Source of the DNA: Bacillus sp. BGMRC 2118
GTDB taxonomy: Bacteria; Bacillota; Bacilli; Bacillales; SA4
Assembly: GCA_008364785.1 (NCBI GenBank)
Contig: VTTJ01000006.1
Coordinates: 248,001 to 312,000 of the forward strand
Reading direction: 5' to 3'
Length of the DNA stretch: 64,000 bases
Positions 41,191-50,576 of the stretch are shown piece by piece. Made by a program: the position numbers and the translations under genes. Position 1 is the first letter of the stretch; every line of letters starts with the position of its first letter. Below the pieces are notes generated by a model. The model was given only the letters and a program-made list of their open reading frames with translations, had not been told where the DNA came from and ran no database searches.

Positions 41191-44100
41191 TTCATATTCT
41201 AGATAAGCAAACAGATGAAATCGTAGGTGCATTAAGTGTTAAAAAGGCTGAATACCAGGAAGCCATTCGAAGAGATAGCTTGGAGGGTAGTAACACATTT
41301 GATTTTATAGTCAATTCTAACCTAAAAAAGGCTAGTTTATTAGAAAAAAGAAACCGTCTACTCATACAAGATGAGGACGGTTTTTTTCGTGAGTATATTA
41401 TAAATTACGCAAAACAATATAAGAGAAATGAAAAGTTTATTCAGTCAGATTCTAGTTATATAGATTTAGCGAAGGCAAAGGTAATCGAACCACAGACTCT
41501 CGAAGGAGCTACACCTTCAACATCAATGAATTTTGCATTGTTGGGTACAGAGTGGAAACCAGGTGACATCGACTTTACTTTTATCAGAACAGTTAACATA
41601 GAAAATTATACCAATCCTTTATCTTTACTAAGAATAATAGCTTCAACGTTTGGTTTAGAGCTGCGATTTCGCATTGCAGTAGAAGGAAATAAAGTTTCAG
41701 GCCGCTATGTGGATTTAGTAAAACAACAAGCAGGATTCGAAGGGAAAGAGATTAACTTTGGTAAGGATCTAATTGGTGTCTCGAGAATAGAAGACAGCAG
41801 TCGAATTGTAACTGCATTACTGGGTATTGGTCCTGAACGCGATGACGGAACCCGGTTGACCGTATTTGTGGAGAATCAAGAAGCATATAACCGATGGGCA
41901 AGAAACGGACAGCATCTCATAGAATCCTATGAAGTTGAATCCTCTGACAAGGAAATGAACTTAAATCGATTGACCGAGCTTACAGCCAATGAACTAGAGA
42001 AACGAATTGATTCTATCGTCTCATATGAGTGTGAAGCAGTAAGCATCGAACACGTTTTTGGATATTCACATGAGAAAATTCGTAATGGTCAGACAGTAAG
42101 AATTAAAGATGATGGATACAATCCTCCTCTATATCTTGAAGCTAGAATTCAAGAAACCGAAGTTGATCAAATTACTAAGAAGGTATTAAAGTTCAAGATT
42201 GGCAACTTCATTGAATACAAGAAAGAAGACTTAGAGAATCAGGTAAAGTTATTAAAACAAATGATGAGTGAAAAACTCTCTAAGCTTATTCTAGCTTCAG
42301 TAACCTCGAGTGCAGGTACCATGTTTAAGAATGGTACTGGCTCAACAACTTTAACAGCAAACACTTTTTTAAATGGGAATGAAGTAGACCTGCACGGCAC
42401 GATCTATAATTATATTTGGTCAAGGTACGACAAAAACGGAGTAGAAGACAATACCTTCAATGAGGTTAGCAAGTCAATCACTGTAAATAGCTCAGATATC
42501 GATGAGAAGAGCGTTTATACAGTTGAGGTAGCAATCGATGCTAAGACTACGAACCTATCACAAATCACTATTACAAACGTTTACGACGGCTCAGACGGTG
42601 AACAAGGTCCAATAGGTCCAAAAGGAGATACAGGCGCACAGGGGCCACAAGGACCAAAAGGGGACCAAGGTATACAAGGATTGCAGGGGCCAAAAGGTGA
42701 TCAAGGAATTCAAGGTCCAATAGGTAAAGACGGGCTACCATCATACACCCATATTGCTTATGCAGATAGTGAAGACGGAACATTAAACTTTTCAGTAAGT
42801 GATTCTAATAGATTGTATATTGGTATGTATGTAGACAACGTAGCTGCAGACTCTACTACACCTTCAAAGTATAAATGGACTTTAGTTAAGGGTGCTAAAG
42901 GAGATCAAGGTACACCTGGCCAACCTGGAGAAGATGGTCAAACACCCTATTTACATGTTGCCTATGCAACAAACGCAACAGGTACTACAGGATTCTCCAC
43001 TACCGATTCAGTAGGAAAAACATATATAGGTCAATACACTGATTTTGTACAAGCAGATTCAACCGATCCAAGTAAGTATTCATGGACTCTTATTAAGGGC
43101 GAGAAAGGTGCTGACGGTAAGGACGGGGTTACTACCTACACTTGGATCAAGTATGCTGATGATCAGAACGGAAACGGTATGTCCGATTTTCCTGAGGGTA
43201 AGCGATATTTAGGATTAGCCTACAATAAGACAACTGCAACCGAGAGTACTACTGCTACAGAATATAGTTGGTCACCTTTATATGACAACGTAGTTGTGGG
43301 TGGGAGAAACTTATTGAAGGATAGCAGGACTGATGAAATTTATTCAAACAATCATACTTTATACCCTGTATCAAACGAAATAATTACTGAGGGTGAAAGT
43401 AAATTTGTCAGAATTAGGAGGACTAACACTACTGTAAATCCTACTATATTTTCTTTGTACAATAGTCTACCTAAAAGTCAGTTAGTTTCTGATGAATTGG
43501 GAGGAAAACAAGTAGTAATATCCATGAAAATTCGTGCTAGCCATGATACGGATATGAGATTACATGGTAGAACATATAATCCTACTTTTGATTTTCCCTC
43601 TCACAATAAATCGTTCCCTGTAACTACTGAATGGACACCCATAACTGAGGTTATCTCTGTATTTCCCACACTAGAAGATAACGGTGGGATAAGGTTTTCA
43701 CCCCTTACTGTCAATATTCCTAGTGGTATGATTGACAGTTTCTATATAGACCTAAAGGAATGGCAAATAGAAATAGGGAATGTAGGCACAGACTGGAAAC
43801 CAGCTATAGAGGATAAAGAGAACCTATACACATGGATAAAGTATGCAACCTCTATTAGCGGTGCTAATATGTCTGACGATCCTACTGGTAAAGACTATAT
43901 GGGTATCGCTTATAACAAAAGCACTCCAACTAAAAGCACAGTAGCCAGTGACTATACATGGTCACTTTTCAGAGGTCCTCAGGGGCAACAAGGTCCTAAA
44001 GGTGATACGGGATCACAAGGTCCAATTGGCCCTCAAGGTCCTGCTGGTACGAGTGTATCATCGGTCACTGAATATTATTTAGCTTCGTCATCCGCAACAG

Positions 44101-45950
44101 GGGTTACAAGCTCTACTTCGGGTTGGTCTACTACGATGCAATCCATATCTACCACTAACAAGTATTTATGGAACTATGAAAAAATAACTTTTAGTGATGG
44201 AAGTAGTCAAAACACTATTCCCGTTATTATAGGGGCTTATGGTGATACGGGTCCTCAAGGTGGTACAGGGGCGACAGGTCGATCCATAACTGGTGTAACT
44301 GAATACTACCTAGCCTCTGCATCAGCTAGTGGTATAACTCGAACTACATCAGGATGGACAACTTCTGTTCAAGCAACTGATACTACTAAGAAGTACTTAT
44401 GGAACTATGAACAAATTAATTGGAGTACAACACCGACTGTGACGTATGTTGAGCCCTTCATAATAGGTGTTCATGGCGCAACTGGTCCACAAGGTCCACA
44501 GGGACAACAAGGCCCTCAAGGACAGCAAGGACCCGCCGGTAAAGATGGAATTGCTCATACGGGCACCACAGCACCTACAAATCCTGGTCTAAACATGACA
44601 TGGTTTGAAACTAATCCTACTGGTATAGTAATTGCAATTAAAAAGTGGAATGGAACAAAATGGGATACAACCACATTTGATCAAGGTACTTTGAAGGTAT
44701 CAAGTTTAGAAGCTTTATCCGCTACACTTGGAAATGTAACTGCCGGTAATATAACAGGCTCTAGATTTTATAGTGACAGTTACGAACCATACGGGGATGA
44801 TGATTGGGATGACTACGAACTTGAAATGAACGCTGGGAAAGTAAGCTTGATGGAGGAAAGTTACAACAATACTCCAGGTGTCGGACAAAGTCATTATAGG
44901 GATTATGCTTTATTGACAGGAGCAAGCTTATATATTCAATCTAGTAATCTCCTCATCCCTCAACAAGGGTCAAGAGGTGCAATATTTTCTGCTGATGGGA
45001 TTACTTTTACAACTGGTATAGGTGGGTTAATAAAGTTATCACAAACAAACAATGACATAATTATCGATGCTCCTTCAAGGGGTGTAACATTTCAAGAAAA
45101 TAATGTAAAGGACATTAAACAACTTTCTACTTCCGGAAATGTGGGGTTCGGAACACCACCTCACGCTACTCATCGTGCTAATGTTAACGGAAGCCTTATA
45201 GCAAGTTCTTGGTTAAGAACCACTGGTGCAACTGGCTGGTTTAGTGAAACCTATGGTGGCGGTTGGTATATGACAGATAGTTCTTGGATTAGAACTTATG
45301 GAGGTAAACACCTTTTAGCTCAAAATAATTTTCAAGTAAATGGTACTTCTTATTTCGGTGGGGCAATAACTGTAGATTCCACTGTAACTATGAATACTGG
45401 TAGTGGTGGTTTTACCTTAAAAAACGGAACTGCTGAGATGGCTAAGTTGTGGCAAAATACTGACAGAACGGGGTTCACATTTGGCGATTCGACCAATGGC
45501 GCGTGGTGGTCGTATACAAAATCGGGTGCAAGATTTGATGCTACAAACTATATGGGTACTGCGTTTATCAATATTGGAGCTTTAGGTTGGTACACTGCAT
45601 CATCCGAGCAATGGAAAGAAGGAATTGTTGATTGCAATAAATGTGGGGTTGATATTATCAAATCCACCCCCGTTAAACATTATCACCATATCGAGGGTAT
45701 GGGAGACGGTACAGAACAAACTGGTTTCATTGCTGAACTATCCCCGCCAGAAATACTAAGTCCTGACGGTAAGATGGTTGATATGTATAAATCGTTAGCC
45801 TACTCTTATAAAGCCATTCAGGAGGAAGACGAAAGGGTTACTGCACTAGAACAGAAAGTAGCAGATCAAGAAACAGAAATAACTTCACTAAAGGCAGATA
45901 TTGAAGCTCTCAAGAATGTAATAGCACTAAAACTAGATGTCGTCTTATGA
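41181..45950 (+). CDS. Tail-associated receptor-binding protein: endopeptidase-tail, collagen-like and S74 chaperone
   Basis: A 1589-residue fibre. Residues about 1-370 match the prophage endopeptidase tail (Tal) family. An Ig-like region is followed by collagen-like Gly-X-Y blocks (about 469-518, 932-957, 1100-1120 and shorter ones). These are interspersed with a repeated beta module (AYAxxxxGxxxFS...YIGxYxDxxxADSTxPSKYxWTLxKG) and a TEYYLAS module repeated twice. The last 115 residues ([10 protein letters not shown] onward, with a terminal coiled coil) are an S74 intramolecular chaperone that self-cleaves after trimerisation. ATG 41181 has GAGGTGG upstream. Confidence 0.88.
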   Translation: MALVHILDKQTDEIVGALSVKKAEYQEAIRRDSLEGSNTFDFIVNSNLKKASLLEKRNRLLIQDEDGFFREYIINYAKQYKRNEKFIQSDSSYIDLAKAKVIEPQTLEGATPSTSMNFALLGTEWKPGDIDFTFIRTVNIENYTNPLSLLRIIASTFGLELRFRIAVEGNKVSGRYVDLVKQQAGFEGKEINFGKDLIGVSRIEDSSRIVTALLGIGPERDDGTRLTVFVENQEAYNRWARNGQHLIESYEVESSDKEMNLNRLTELTANELEKRIDSIVSYECEAVSIEHVFGYSHEKIRNGQTVRIKDDGYNPPLYLEARIQETEVDQITKKVLKFKIGNFIEYKKEDLENQVKLLKQMMSEKLSKLILASVTSSAGTMFKNGTGSTTLTANTFLNGNEVDLHGTIYNYIWSRYDKNGVEDNTFNEVSKSITVNSSDIDEKSVYTVEVAIDAKTTNLSQITITNVYDGSDGEQGPIGPKGDTGAQGPQGPKGDQGIQGLQGPKGDQGIQGPIGKDGLPSYTHIAYADSEDGTLNFSVSDSNRLYIGMYVDNVAADSTTPSKYKWTLVKGAKGDQGTPGQPGEDGQTPYLHVAYATNATGTTGFSTTDSVGKTYIGQYTDFVQADSTDPSKYSWTLIKGEKGADGKDGVTTYTWIKYADDQNGNGMSDFPEGKRYLGLAYNKTTATESTTATEYSWSPLYDNVVVGGRNLLKDSRTDEIYSNNHTLYPVSNEIITEGESKFVRIRRTNTTVNPTIFSLYNSLPKSQLVSDELGGKQVVISMKIRASHDTDMRLHGRTYNPTFDFPSHNKSFPVTTEWTPITEVISVFPTLEDNGGIRFSPLTVNIPSGMIDSFYIDLKEWQIEIGNVGTDWKPAIEDKENLYTWIKYATSISGANMSDDPTGKDYMGIAYNKSTPTKSTVASDYTWSLFRGPQGQQGPKGDTGSQGPIGPQGPAGTSVSSVTEYYLASSSATGVTSSTSGWSTTMQSISTTNKYLWNYEKITFSDGSSQNTIPVIIGAYGDTGPQGGTGATGRSITGVTEYYLASASASGITRTTSGWTTSVQATDTTKKYLWNYEQINWSTTPTVTYVEPFIIGVHGATGPQGPQGQQGPQGQQGPAGKDGIAHTGTTAPTNPGLNMTWFETNPTGIVIAIKKWNGTKWDTTTFDQGTLKVSSLEALSATLGNVTAGNITGSRFYSDSYEPYGDDDWDDYELEMNAGKVSLMEESYNNTPGVGQSHYRDYALLTGASLYIQSSNLLIPQQGSRGAIFSADGITFTTGIGGLIKLSQTNNDIIIDAPSRGVTFQENNVKDIKQLSTSGNVGFGTPPHATHRANVNGSLIASSWLRTTGATGWFSETYGGGWYMTDSSWIRTYGGKHLLAQNNFQVNGTSYFGGAITVDSTVTMNTGSGGFTLKNGTAEMAKLWQNTDRTGFTFGDSTNGAWWSYTKSGARFDATNYMGTAFINIGALGWYTASSEQWKEGIVDCNKCGVDIIKSTPVKHYHHIEGMGDGTEQTGFIAELSPPEILSPDGKMVDMYKSLAYSYKAIQEEDERVTALEQKVADQETEITSLKADIEALKNVIALKLDVVL

Positions 45951-45963
45951 TGACATCTTTTTA
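45935..45963 (+). terminator. Terminator overlapping the fibre stop codon
   Basis: AGATGTCGTC / GATGACATCT stem (9 of 10 pairs) with a TTAT loop that contains part of the stop codon, followed by TTTTTAT. Confidence 0.65.
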
Positions 45964-46027
45964 TATGCATCAAAACAGTTCAGCCTCGAACCGATCGAGG
46001 CAAACTAAATAGGAATGAGGAAGAATA

Positions 46028-46324
46028 GTGACAATAGAAATCGCAAGTATTGGGGTAATTTGTACACTTCTGGGTTTGGTGATTGGAATCCTTACATTCA
46101 GCAGGAATCGAGATAAAGATGTTAAAAATGATGCTTCTGAATCGGCTGTCATTAGAACCAAGCTCGACAATATAAGTCAAGGTGTAGAAAATATACGGAT
46201 TGATATAAAAGCAAACGAAAGACGAACTAATGACTTAGAAAAGGCTGTTATTAGAATTGATGAAAGTACAAAATCAGCTCATAAGCGCATTGATGCGATG
46301 GAGCTCAAAGGGGAGAATCTATGA
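46028..46324 (+). CDS. Lysis-module membrane protein (XhlA/BhlA-like position)
   Basis: A 98-residue protein with one N-terminal membrane helix (IEIASIGVICTLLGLVIGILTF) and a long coiled coil (TKLDNISQGVENIRIDIKANERRTNDLEKAVIRIDES). GTG 46028 follows GAGGAAG. Located just before the holin with a 4-bp overlap. It may assist membrane permeabilisation; family assignment is by topology and place rather than sequence identity. Confidence 0.62.
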   Translation: MTIEIASIGVICTLLGLVIGILTFSRNRDKDVKNDASESAVIRTKLDNISQGVENIRIDIKANERRTNDLEKAVIRIDESTKSAHKRIDAMELKGENL

Positions 46325-46566
46325 TGAAAAAGGACATATTTACTTTGCTAGGAGGGTTCTTAACAGCCCTTCTTTTCTTTTTTGGAACGATTGGAATTTC
46401 ATTTGATTGGTTTACTACTGAAAGTATTAATGCATTCGTAATAGTCGTATCTGCTTTTGCTGCATTTGTGTTAAATATCTATGCAGTGTGGAAGAACACT
46501 TATACATCCAAGAGGGCACAGTTGCAAAAGTTAGCTTTGCAGAAACAAGGATTAATTAAGAAGTAA
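46321..46566 (+). CDS. Holin, phiLC3-type
   Basis: An 81-residue protein with two membrane helices (about 8-28 and 36-56) and a basic C-terminal tail (KRAQLQKLALQKQGLIKK). This is the size and layout of phiLC3-family holins, which form lesions that release endolysin. The endolysin gene follows after 11 bp. Confidence 0.8.
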   Translation: MMKKDIFTLLGGFLTALLFFFGTIGISFDWFTTESINAFVIVVSAFAAFVLNIYAVWKNTYTSKRAQLQKLALQKQGLIKK

Positions 46567-46577
46567 GGAGTGATTGA

Positions 46578-47459
46578 ATGTATGAGATAACTAGAGATTA
46601 CATTAAGCATGGGAATGCTAGAAGTGGTCAGAAGCTACTCAGAGTCGGTTTTATTGTTGCTCACGATACCGGGAATCCTGGTAGTACAGCTTACAACAAC
46701 CGTAATTACTTTAATAATCAACAACCTTCTGCATCGGCGCAAACTTTTATTGATGATAAGTATATCCTAGAAATCATTCCGATATATGAGAAAGCATGGC
46801 ACGTTCAGTATCAGAAAACAAAGGATAACGAATTGTACGGTGATGATGCGAATGATATCGCAATAGGTGTTGAGCTTTGTTACGGAAAGAGTATTAACTT
46901 CCTAGAAGCATATAAGAGGTATGTGTGGTATATGGCTTACTTGTGTAAGAGTTTTAGTTTAGACCCACGTAAACACATTGTGGCTCATGCAACATTGGAC
47001 CCAGGAAGAAAAACAGACCCTCACAACGCTTTAAATCAAAACGGTATTACATGGGATATATTCATCAATGATGTTGTAAAAGCCATGAATCCAAATGGTT
47101 GGAGTAAGGAGAATAGTCACTGGTATTATTTCGAAAACGGATTGCCTAAAACAGGGTGGTTAAATGATAACAACAAATGGTATTTCCTAGATCAGAATGG
47201 TGTCATGATAACAGGCTGGGTGAAGGTGTTAGAAAAATGGTACTATCTTGATTCTTCAGGAGCCATGAAAACCGGATGGATTAACGATAGAGGTACCTGG
47301 TATTACTTAGCTGCAAATGGAGATATGCAAACAGGATGGATTCAAGACAATGGTAAATGGTATTTTCTAAAAGCAGACGGTTCCATGGCAGCTAATACTG
47401 AGGTTCCGGTAAAAGTCGGCTCTGATGGTGCATTAATACTTGGAAAAGGGACAAATTAA
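46578..47459 (+). CDS. Endolysin: N-acetylmuramoyl-L-alanine amidase with wall-binding repeats
   Basis: A 293-residue lytic enzyme. The N-terminal amidase_2 domain (about 1-150) shows zinc ligands in VAHDTGNPGS and in IVAHATLDPGRKTDPH. Residues about 170-275 are five copies of the aromatic GW-type wall-binding repeat (TGWxxDNxKWYFLDxxGxMxTGW), usually choline or wall-polymer binding. No signal peptide, as expected for a holin-dependent lysin. Confidence 0.92.
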   Translation: MYEITRDYIKHGNARSGQKLLRVGFIVAHDTGNPGSTAYNNRNYFNNQQPSASAQTFIDDKYILEIIPIYEKAWHVQYQKTKDNELYGDDANDIAIGVELCYGKSINFLEAYKRYVWYMAYLCKSFSLDPRKHIVAHATLDPGRKTDPHNALNQNGITWDIFINDVVKAMNPNGWSKENSHWYYFENGLPKTGWLNDNNKWYFLDQNGVMITGWVKVLEKWYYLDSSGAMKTGWINDRGTWYYLAANGDMQTGWIQDNGKWYFLKADGSMAANTEVPVKVGSDGALILGKGTN

Positions 47460-47483
47460 TAGTTATCATGATTAATCACCAAC

Positions 47484-47516
47484 TGCCCTGCTCTTCAATG
47501 TGGGGCTTTTTTATTT
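47484..47516 (+). terminator. Probable terminator of the late operon
   Basis: GCCC and GGGC with flanking partial pairs enclose a 14-nt loop, followed by TTTTTTATTTT about 25 bp after the endolysin stop. The stem is short, so strength is uncertain. Confidence 0.45.
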
Positions 47517-47564
47517 TGGATACCATTTCAAGTTTATAAATTGATAAATATTAAGTATAATAGG

Positions 47565-47636
47565 TTATCCACATTTTCTATGTCGAAAAAACTAAATTTA
47601 TCCACACTTTATCCACAGATAAATTTGTAGTATAAT
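47565..47636 (+). promoter_or_regulatory. Three perfect DnaA boxes overlapping the DUF3800 promoter
   Basis: TTATCCACA occurs at 47565-47573, 47598-47606 and 47609-47617, all in the same orientation, with spacings of 33 and 11 bp (about three and one helical turns). A TATAAT -10 lies at 47631-47636, and the third box overlaps where its -35 would be. DnaA binding here could repress the gene or, less likely, mark a secondary origin. Confidence 0.7.
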
Positions 47637-47684
47637 AGCAATAATTGTTAAAGGGGAAAAATAATAGATAGAGAGGATAGTATA

Positions 47685-48356
47685 ATGGGTGACAAGTTAA
47701 TACTGAATTTCGATGAATCTGGAAACCTTGGTAAAAGTGGTAGATACTTCACCATAGCTTGTGTTTGCACAGACAGTCTAAAGCCACTTCATAACGTAAT
47801 GAAGAAAGCTGTTCTAAAAACAAAACAGAATTTTACTGAATTTAGTAATCATGATGAAATAAAAGCCAAAGAATCATATCCACCAATTAAAGACTTTTTC
47901 TTAAGAAAAATTGTATCCAAGGATATATCAATTCGATATATTGTAGCTGATCTCCACCATGTAAAAAGACAGCTCATACAAGATGAAAACTTACTGTATA
48001 ATTACATGCTTAAATTTGTTATTGAACCAGTAGCAATGAAACCTGGATTAAAACACCTAGTTATTAATCTTGATAAGAGAACTATTAAGGTAAAGTCGAC
48101 TAATTCATTTGAAGATTATATAAAAATACGGTTACAATATGAACTAAACCTAGATATAACTATTGAAGTGAACTATTTAGAATCACATAACTCATACGCG
48201 ATACAGGCAGCCGATTTTGTTGCTAATGCAATTAATGCCAAATATGAGTATGGTGTAGCTCACGGGTATTATTACAACCTCATTGATGAAAAGATAGTAC
48301 AAAGTGAACATTTTCCGAGAAGATATTTCGGACAACAAAAAGTTGTAAGTTTTTAG
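47685..48356 (+). CDS. DUF3800-domain protein
   Basis: A 223-residue protein with the two diagnostic DUF3800 ends: ILNFDESGNLGKSGRYFTIACV at the N-terminus (Asp-Glu-Ser-Gly) and AIQAADFVANAINAKYEYG near 175-193. The domain is predicted to have an RNase H-like fold with acidic catalytic residues, and it recurs in prophages and defence-type loci. Separate promoter with DnaA boxes upstream, and two tandem structured RNAs directly downstream. Conserved RNA motifs named after DUF3800 have been described beside such genes, so a ribonucleoprotein or RNA-linked function is a fair inference. Biochemical role unknown. Confidence 0.82.
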   Translation: MGDKLILNFDESGNLGKSGRYFTIACVCTDSLKPLHNVMKKAVLKTKQNFTEFSNHDEIKAKESYPPIKDFFLRKIVSKDISIRYIVADLHHVKRQLIQDENLLYNYMLKFVIEPVAMKPGLKHLVINLDKRTIKVKSTNSFEDYIKIRLQYELNLDITIEVNYLESHNSYAIQAADFVANAINAKYEYGVAHGYYYNLIDEKIVQSEHFPRRYFGQQKVVSF

Positions 48357-48379
48357 TTTAAGTTAATCTAAACTTTTTT
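48355..48379 (+). terminator. Terminator of the DUF3800 gene
   Basis: AGTTTA / TAAACT short stem overlapping the stop codon, followed by TTTTTTG. Weak stem but a good U run. Confidence 0.5.
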
Positions 48380-48415
48380 GTTTACAATCGAAAACAAGTG
48401 TTGTAATATAATAAT

Positions 48416-48558
48416 CAACTAGTACGGCGCAAGTAAACCCTATTATATCGTGTGAAAATAATAAACATAAACTGCCTGTGTGGTAGTCGATTCTTAGGTT
48501 TTGCGCTTGTCACCCATAAAATATATTTATAAGACCAAGTATATTTGGTCATTTTTTA
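48416..48558 (+). ncRNA. Small structured RNA 1 of a tandem pair (DUF3800-associated)
   Basis: A promoter-like TTTACA-17-TAATAT (48381-48409) precedes it. GCGCAAGTAAACC near its start pairs with GGTTTTGCGC (about 48498-48507), enclosing an inner hairpin ACTGCC/GGTAGT. It ends in a GACCAA/TTGGTC hairpin with ATTTTTT (48533-48557). The conserved core GTAAACCCTAT...CGTGTG...ACATAA...CTGT..GG.AG.CG..T...AGGT is repeated in RNA 2. No open frame or ribosome site lies inside. Confidence 0.65.
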
Positions 48559-48579
48559 TGCATACTTATATAAAGTAGA

Positions 48580-48694
48580 GTAAACCCTATAAAACGTGTG
48601 TTAGTATGATACACATAAGCGGTCTGTTATGGCAGCCGTTTTCTAGGTATCTATTTCTGATTAAACCCCACTCCGAGGAGTGGGGTTTTTTTTA
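48580..48694 (+). ncRNA. Small structured RNA 2 of a tandem pair (DUF3800-associated)
   Basis: A second copy of the same core begins 147 bp after the first (GTAAACCC at 48433 and 48580; 67 and 69 nt from there to AGGT). It keeps GTGTG/ACACA pairing and a CGG-CTG/CAG-CCG hairpin, showing compensatory differences from copy 1. A possible promoter TTGGTC-18-TATAAA overlaps the terminator stem of RNA 1. A very strong terminator (ACCCCACTC / GAGTGGGGT plus eight T, 48665-48693) ends it. Confidence 0.65.
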
Positions 48695-48766
48695 TTTTCT
48701 TATTCTAATTCGTAAAACATCCCAATAAATTGTACAAGTAAGGACAACACATAAGGAGGTGATAAC

Positions 48767-49171
48767 GTGACTTATGAGAATATAAAACTTACATTAGGTA
48801 CATTGGCTACAGTATTAATTGGATTTATAACAATATTATTCGAAAAATACTTACAAACTATTGAAGCATCTGATATTCAACAATTACTCTCTTTTTTATT
48901 AATCTTTCTAACAGTAGCTATAACTGTTTCTACAGCATTTCTATATTTTAGAAGTCGCCAATTATTTGATGGATTTAATTATTTTTTGTGCTTACTTATT
49001 GGTTTACTGCATCTAGTTGCATTACCTTTAGGTATTGTGGCGATTTTAAAAATTGAATTTGGTCAGTACTGGTTGGGTGTAGTGGGATTAGCTGTTGCAA
49101 TAATCTTTTTCGCAAATAGTAATAAGGATGACGGTAATAAAACATATGAAATAACTGACGAAAAGGAATAA
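48767..49171 (+). CDS. Four-helix membrane protein, unknown
   Basis: A 134-residue protein with about four hydrophobic segments (roughly 8-27, 39-62, 72-94, 102-116) and a short acidic tail (NKDDGNKTYEITDEKE). GTG 48767 follows AAGGAGGTGAT. It lies directly downstream of the RNA pair and may belong to the same accessory unit, though its own promoter is likely because a strong terminator precedes it. No family recognised. Confidence 0.55.
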   Translation: MTYENIKLTLGTLATVLIGFITILFEKYLQTIEASDIQQLLSFLLIFLTVAITVSTAFLYFRSRQLFDGFNYFLCLLIGLLHLVALPLGIVAILKIEFGQYWLGVVGLAVAIIFFANSNKDDGNKTYEITDEKE

Positions 49172-49179
49172 ATTTTCGC

Positions 49180-49207
49180 GCCTTACACTCTGTAAGGCAT
49201 TTTTTAT
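49180..49207 (+). terminator. Intrinsic terminator
   Basis: GCCTTAC / GTAAGGC, 7-bp perfect stem, ACTCT loop, ATTTTTTAT tail. Confidence 0.75.
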
Positions 49208-49272
49208 GGAAACTTTTTGAAGGATATTCCGTATAGGTATAGAAATATATTGATGAAAGGGGATGTAATCAG

Positions 49273-49455
49273 ATGGACAAATTTGAATATAAGACAGTTA
49301 ATTTTGAGTCAAAAGGTTTCCTGAAATCTAAAATTACTCCTGAAGAAGAAATGAATAAATTAGGTGCCGAAGGTTGGGAGTTAGTAACTTCTAATACTAC
49401 AATCTTATCTGGGAAGACCACCGAAGCAACTTATATCTTCAAAAGAAAAATATAA
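49273..49455 (+). CDS. DUF4177-like small protein
   Basis: A 60-residue protein with the DUF4177 pattern (FEYKTVNFESKG...EEEMNKLGAEGWELVTSN...TYIFKR), a small beta-alpha-beta fold of unknown function that is frequent in Bacillus. GGGGATG lies upstream of ATG 49273. Its stop sits in a terminator stem shared with the convergent gene. Confidence 0.65.
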   Translation: MDKFEYKTVNFESKGFLKSKITPEEEMNKLGAEGWELVTSNTTILSGKTTEATYIFKRKI

Positions 49456-49478
49456 CCCTACTCACTACGAGTAGGGTT
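49454..49478. terminator. Bidirectional terminator
   Basis: AACCCTACTC / GAGTAGGGTT, 10-bp perfect stem with ACTAC loop, overlapping the stop codons of both convergent genes. Confidence 0.7.
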
Positions 49479-49669
49479 TAGCTCATCCACTTATTATATT
49501 TGGTCAAGAATTGTGGATCACGGTACCTTTTTATTTGATTAGCTAAGCCAGTTAAGGGTCTATCTGGAAAGTGGTGTTGTATCTTCTCAGCAACCTTTAA
49601 AGGGTTCATCTGTGGATGTTTACGCGCATACTGTTTTATAACTTTGATTTCTTCTTCAGTGTATTTCAT
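49478..49669 (-). CDS. Small helical DNA-binding-like protein (SANT/Myb-like)
   Basis: A 63-residue protein (YTEEEIKVIKQYARKHPQMNPLKVAEKIQHHFPDRPLTGLANQIKRYRD). The three-helix spacing with EEE...V...Y...PL..LA.QI.R resembles a Myb/SANT or HTH-type fold. AGGTGAATTTAGG precedes the ATG on the minus strand. Likely a small regulator. Confidence 0.55.
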   Translation of the reverse strand: MKYTEEEIKVIKQYARKHPQMNPLKVAEKIQHHFPDRPLTGLANQIKRYRDPQFLTKYNKWMS

Positions 49670-49731
49670 ATCCTAAATTCACCTCGGGGAAATAGTTTCT
49701 ATATTACTGGTGAAATTCCTTCAAGAATTTT

Positions 49732-50091
49732 TCATTTTTTTAGAAAATATCTCTCCAACAACTTGTTAGCTTCATTCCTAAAATGATACATGAATATCCT
49801 TTTAACTCCCTGGTATCCCCGTACGAAGTATTTATACTCCAAGAACTCTACATTCACAACTTCAGGACCTTCAACCTTTGCTTTTAACTTCCTAAACTTT
49901 ACTTTAATATCTCTTATATCTAGTCGCAGCTGCTTAAGTGTTGACTCAACTAAGTGCTGGTAAGGTTCCATTAATTTGAAATTAAGCGTTTCGATAGATT
50001 GATGATCTTTCTCCAGTACATTAATTAAATATGTCTTATAGATGTAATCCTCTATGAGTTGTTCTTCTTCATCAGTTAGATTAATCCTCAT
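49732..50091 (-). CDS. Phage protein of unknown function (ArpU-like size, helical)
   Basis: A 119-residue helical protein starting MRINLTDEEEQLIEDYIYKTYLINVLEKD. A frame with ATG at 50112 extends it by seven residues, but AAGGAAG fits ATG 50091. It overlaps the XRE gene upstream by 11 bp and is probably its operon partner. No family recognised with confidence. Confidence 0.55.
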   Translation of the reverse strand: MRINLTDEEEQLIEDYIYKTYLINVLEKDHQSIETLNFKLMEPYQHLVESTLKQLRLDIRDIKVKFRKLKAKVEGPEVVNVEFLEYKYFVRGYQGVKRIFMYHFRNEANKLLERYFLKK

Positions 50092-50293
50092 TCTTATCTT
50101 CCTTATATTCATATAAATCTTCTACAGTTACTCCTAATATCCTAGACAACTGAAATGCTCTTTCCATTGATGGAAATGATTTGCCACTCGAATAGTTGGA
50201 AAGTTGATTTCTACTAATACCCATCCTCTTACTTATTTCTTCTCTAGATACACCGGATACTTCAATGCAAAGACGTATCTTACTTTTTAACAT
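50081..50293 (-). CDS. Second XRE-family regulator
   Basis: A 70-residue helix-turn-helix protein (VSREEISKRMGISRNQLSNYSSGKSFPSMERAFQLSRILGVTVEDLYEY). It diverges from the plus-strand right-end operon, copying the layout of an immunity region. It probably controls the right-end module through repeated TTGAATTA half-sites in the shared upstream region. Confidence 0.78.
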   Translation of the reverse strand: MLKSKIRLCIEVSGVSREEISKRMGISRNQLSNYSSGKSFPSMERAFQLSRILGVTVEDLYEYKEDKNED

Positions 50294-50471
50294 ATAATCA
50301 TTCCTCTTTTAAATTGGATAATTAACTAATTCAACATAATTCAATTTAAACCTTTCACAATATAAATTACTTTTTCAAAATTTAATTTGTAAGGACAGGC
50401 AACTTTTTAAGTGATTGCCCATAAGTATATAGCGTAGAACAAAACAAAGAACGAAGAAAGGAATGGTCCAA
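50294..50471. promoter_or_regulatory. Divergent control region of the right-end module
   Basis: Very AT-rich. Read on the minus strand it contains two TTGAATTA half-sites (50331-50346 area) and a related TTAATTATCCAATTT, likely operators for the adjacent XRE protein. On the plus strand a GGCAACTT...AAGTGATTGCC imperfect hairpin and TATATAG precede the small genes. Confidence 0.45.
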
Positions 50472-50576
50472 ATGAAAGCTACTTATAAGATTTTCTTAAC
50501 TAAAGAGGGGTTGGATAAAGTAAAGAAAGGTGAAGTGCCTACGCAACTAAAAGACTTGAAGAAGTTGATGAAGTAA
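50472..50576 (+). CDS. 34-residue basic peptide
   Basis: Starts MKATYKIFLTKEGLDKVKKGE at ATG 50472, with GAAAGGAATGG upstream, and overlaps the next start as TAATG. First gene of the right-end plus-strand operon. Function unknown. Confidence 0.45.
   Translation: MKATYKIFLTKEGLDKVKKGEVPTQLKDLKKLMK

Noticed and set aside
42571..42783. Minus-strand Leu-rich open frame inside the fibre gene
   Set aside because: It is the complement of the Gly-X-Y collagen-like repeat, with no ribosome site.
47565..47617. Chromosomal oriC
   Set aside because: DnaA boxes are few, no dnaA or dnaN gene is near, and the site lies inside a prophage accessory region.
48433..48650. CRISPR-like array
   Set aside because: Only two imperfect copies of about 68 nt exist, with promoters and terminators of their own, no short regular spacers and no cas genes.
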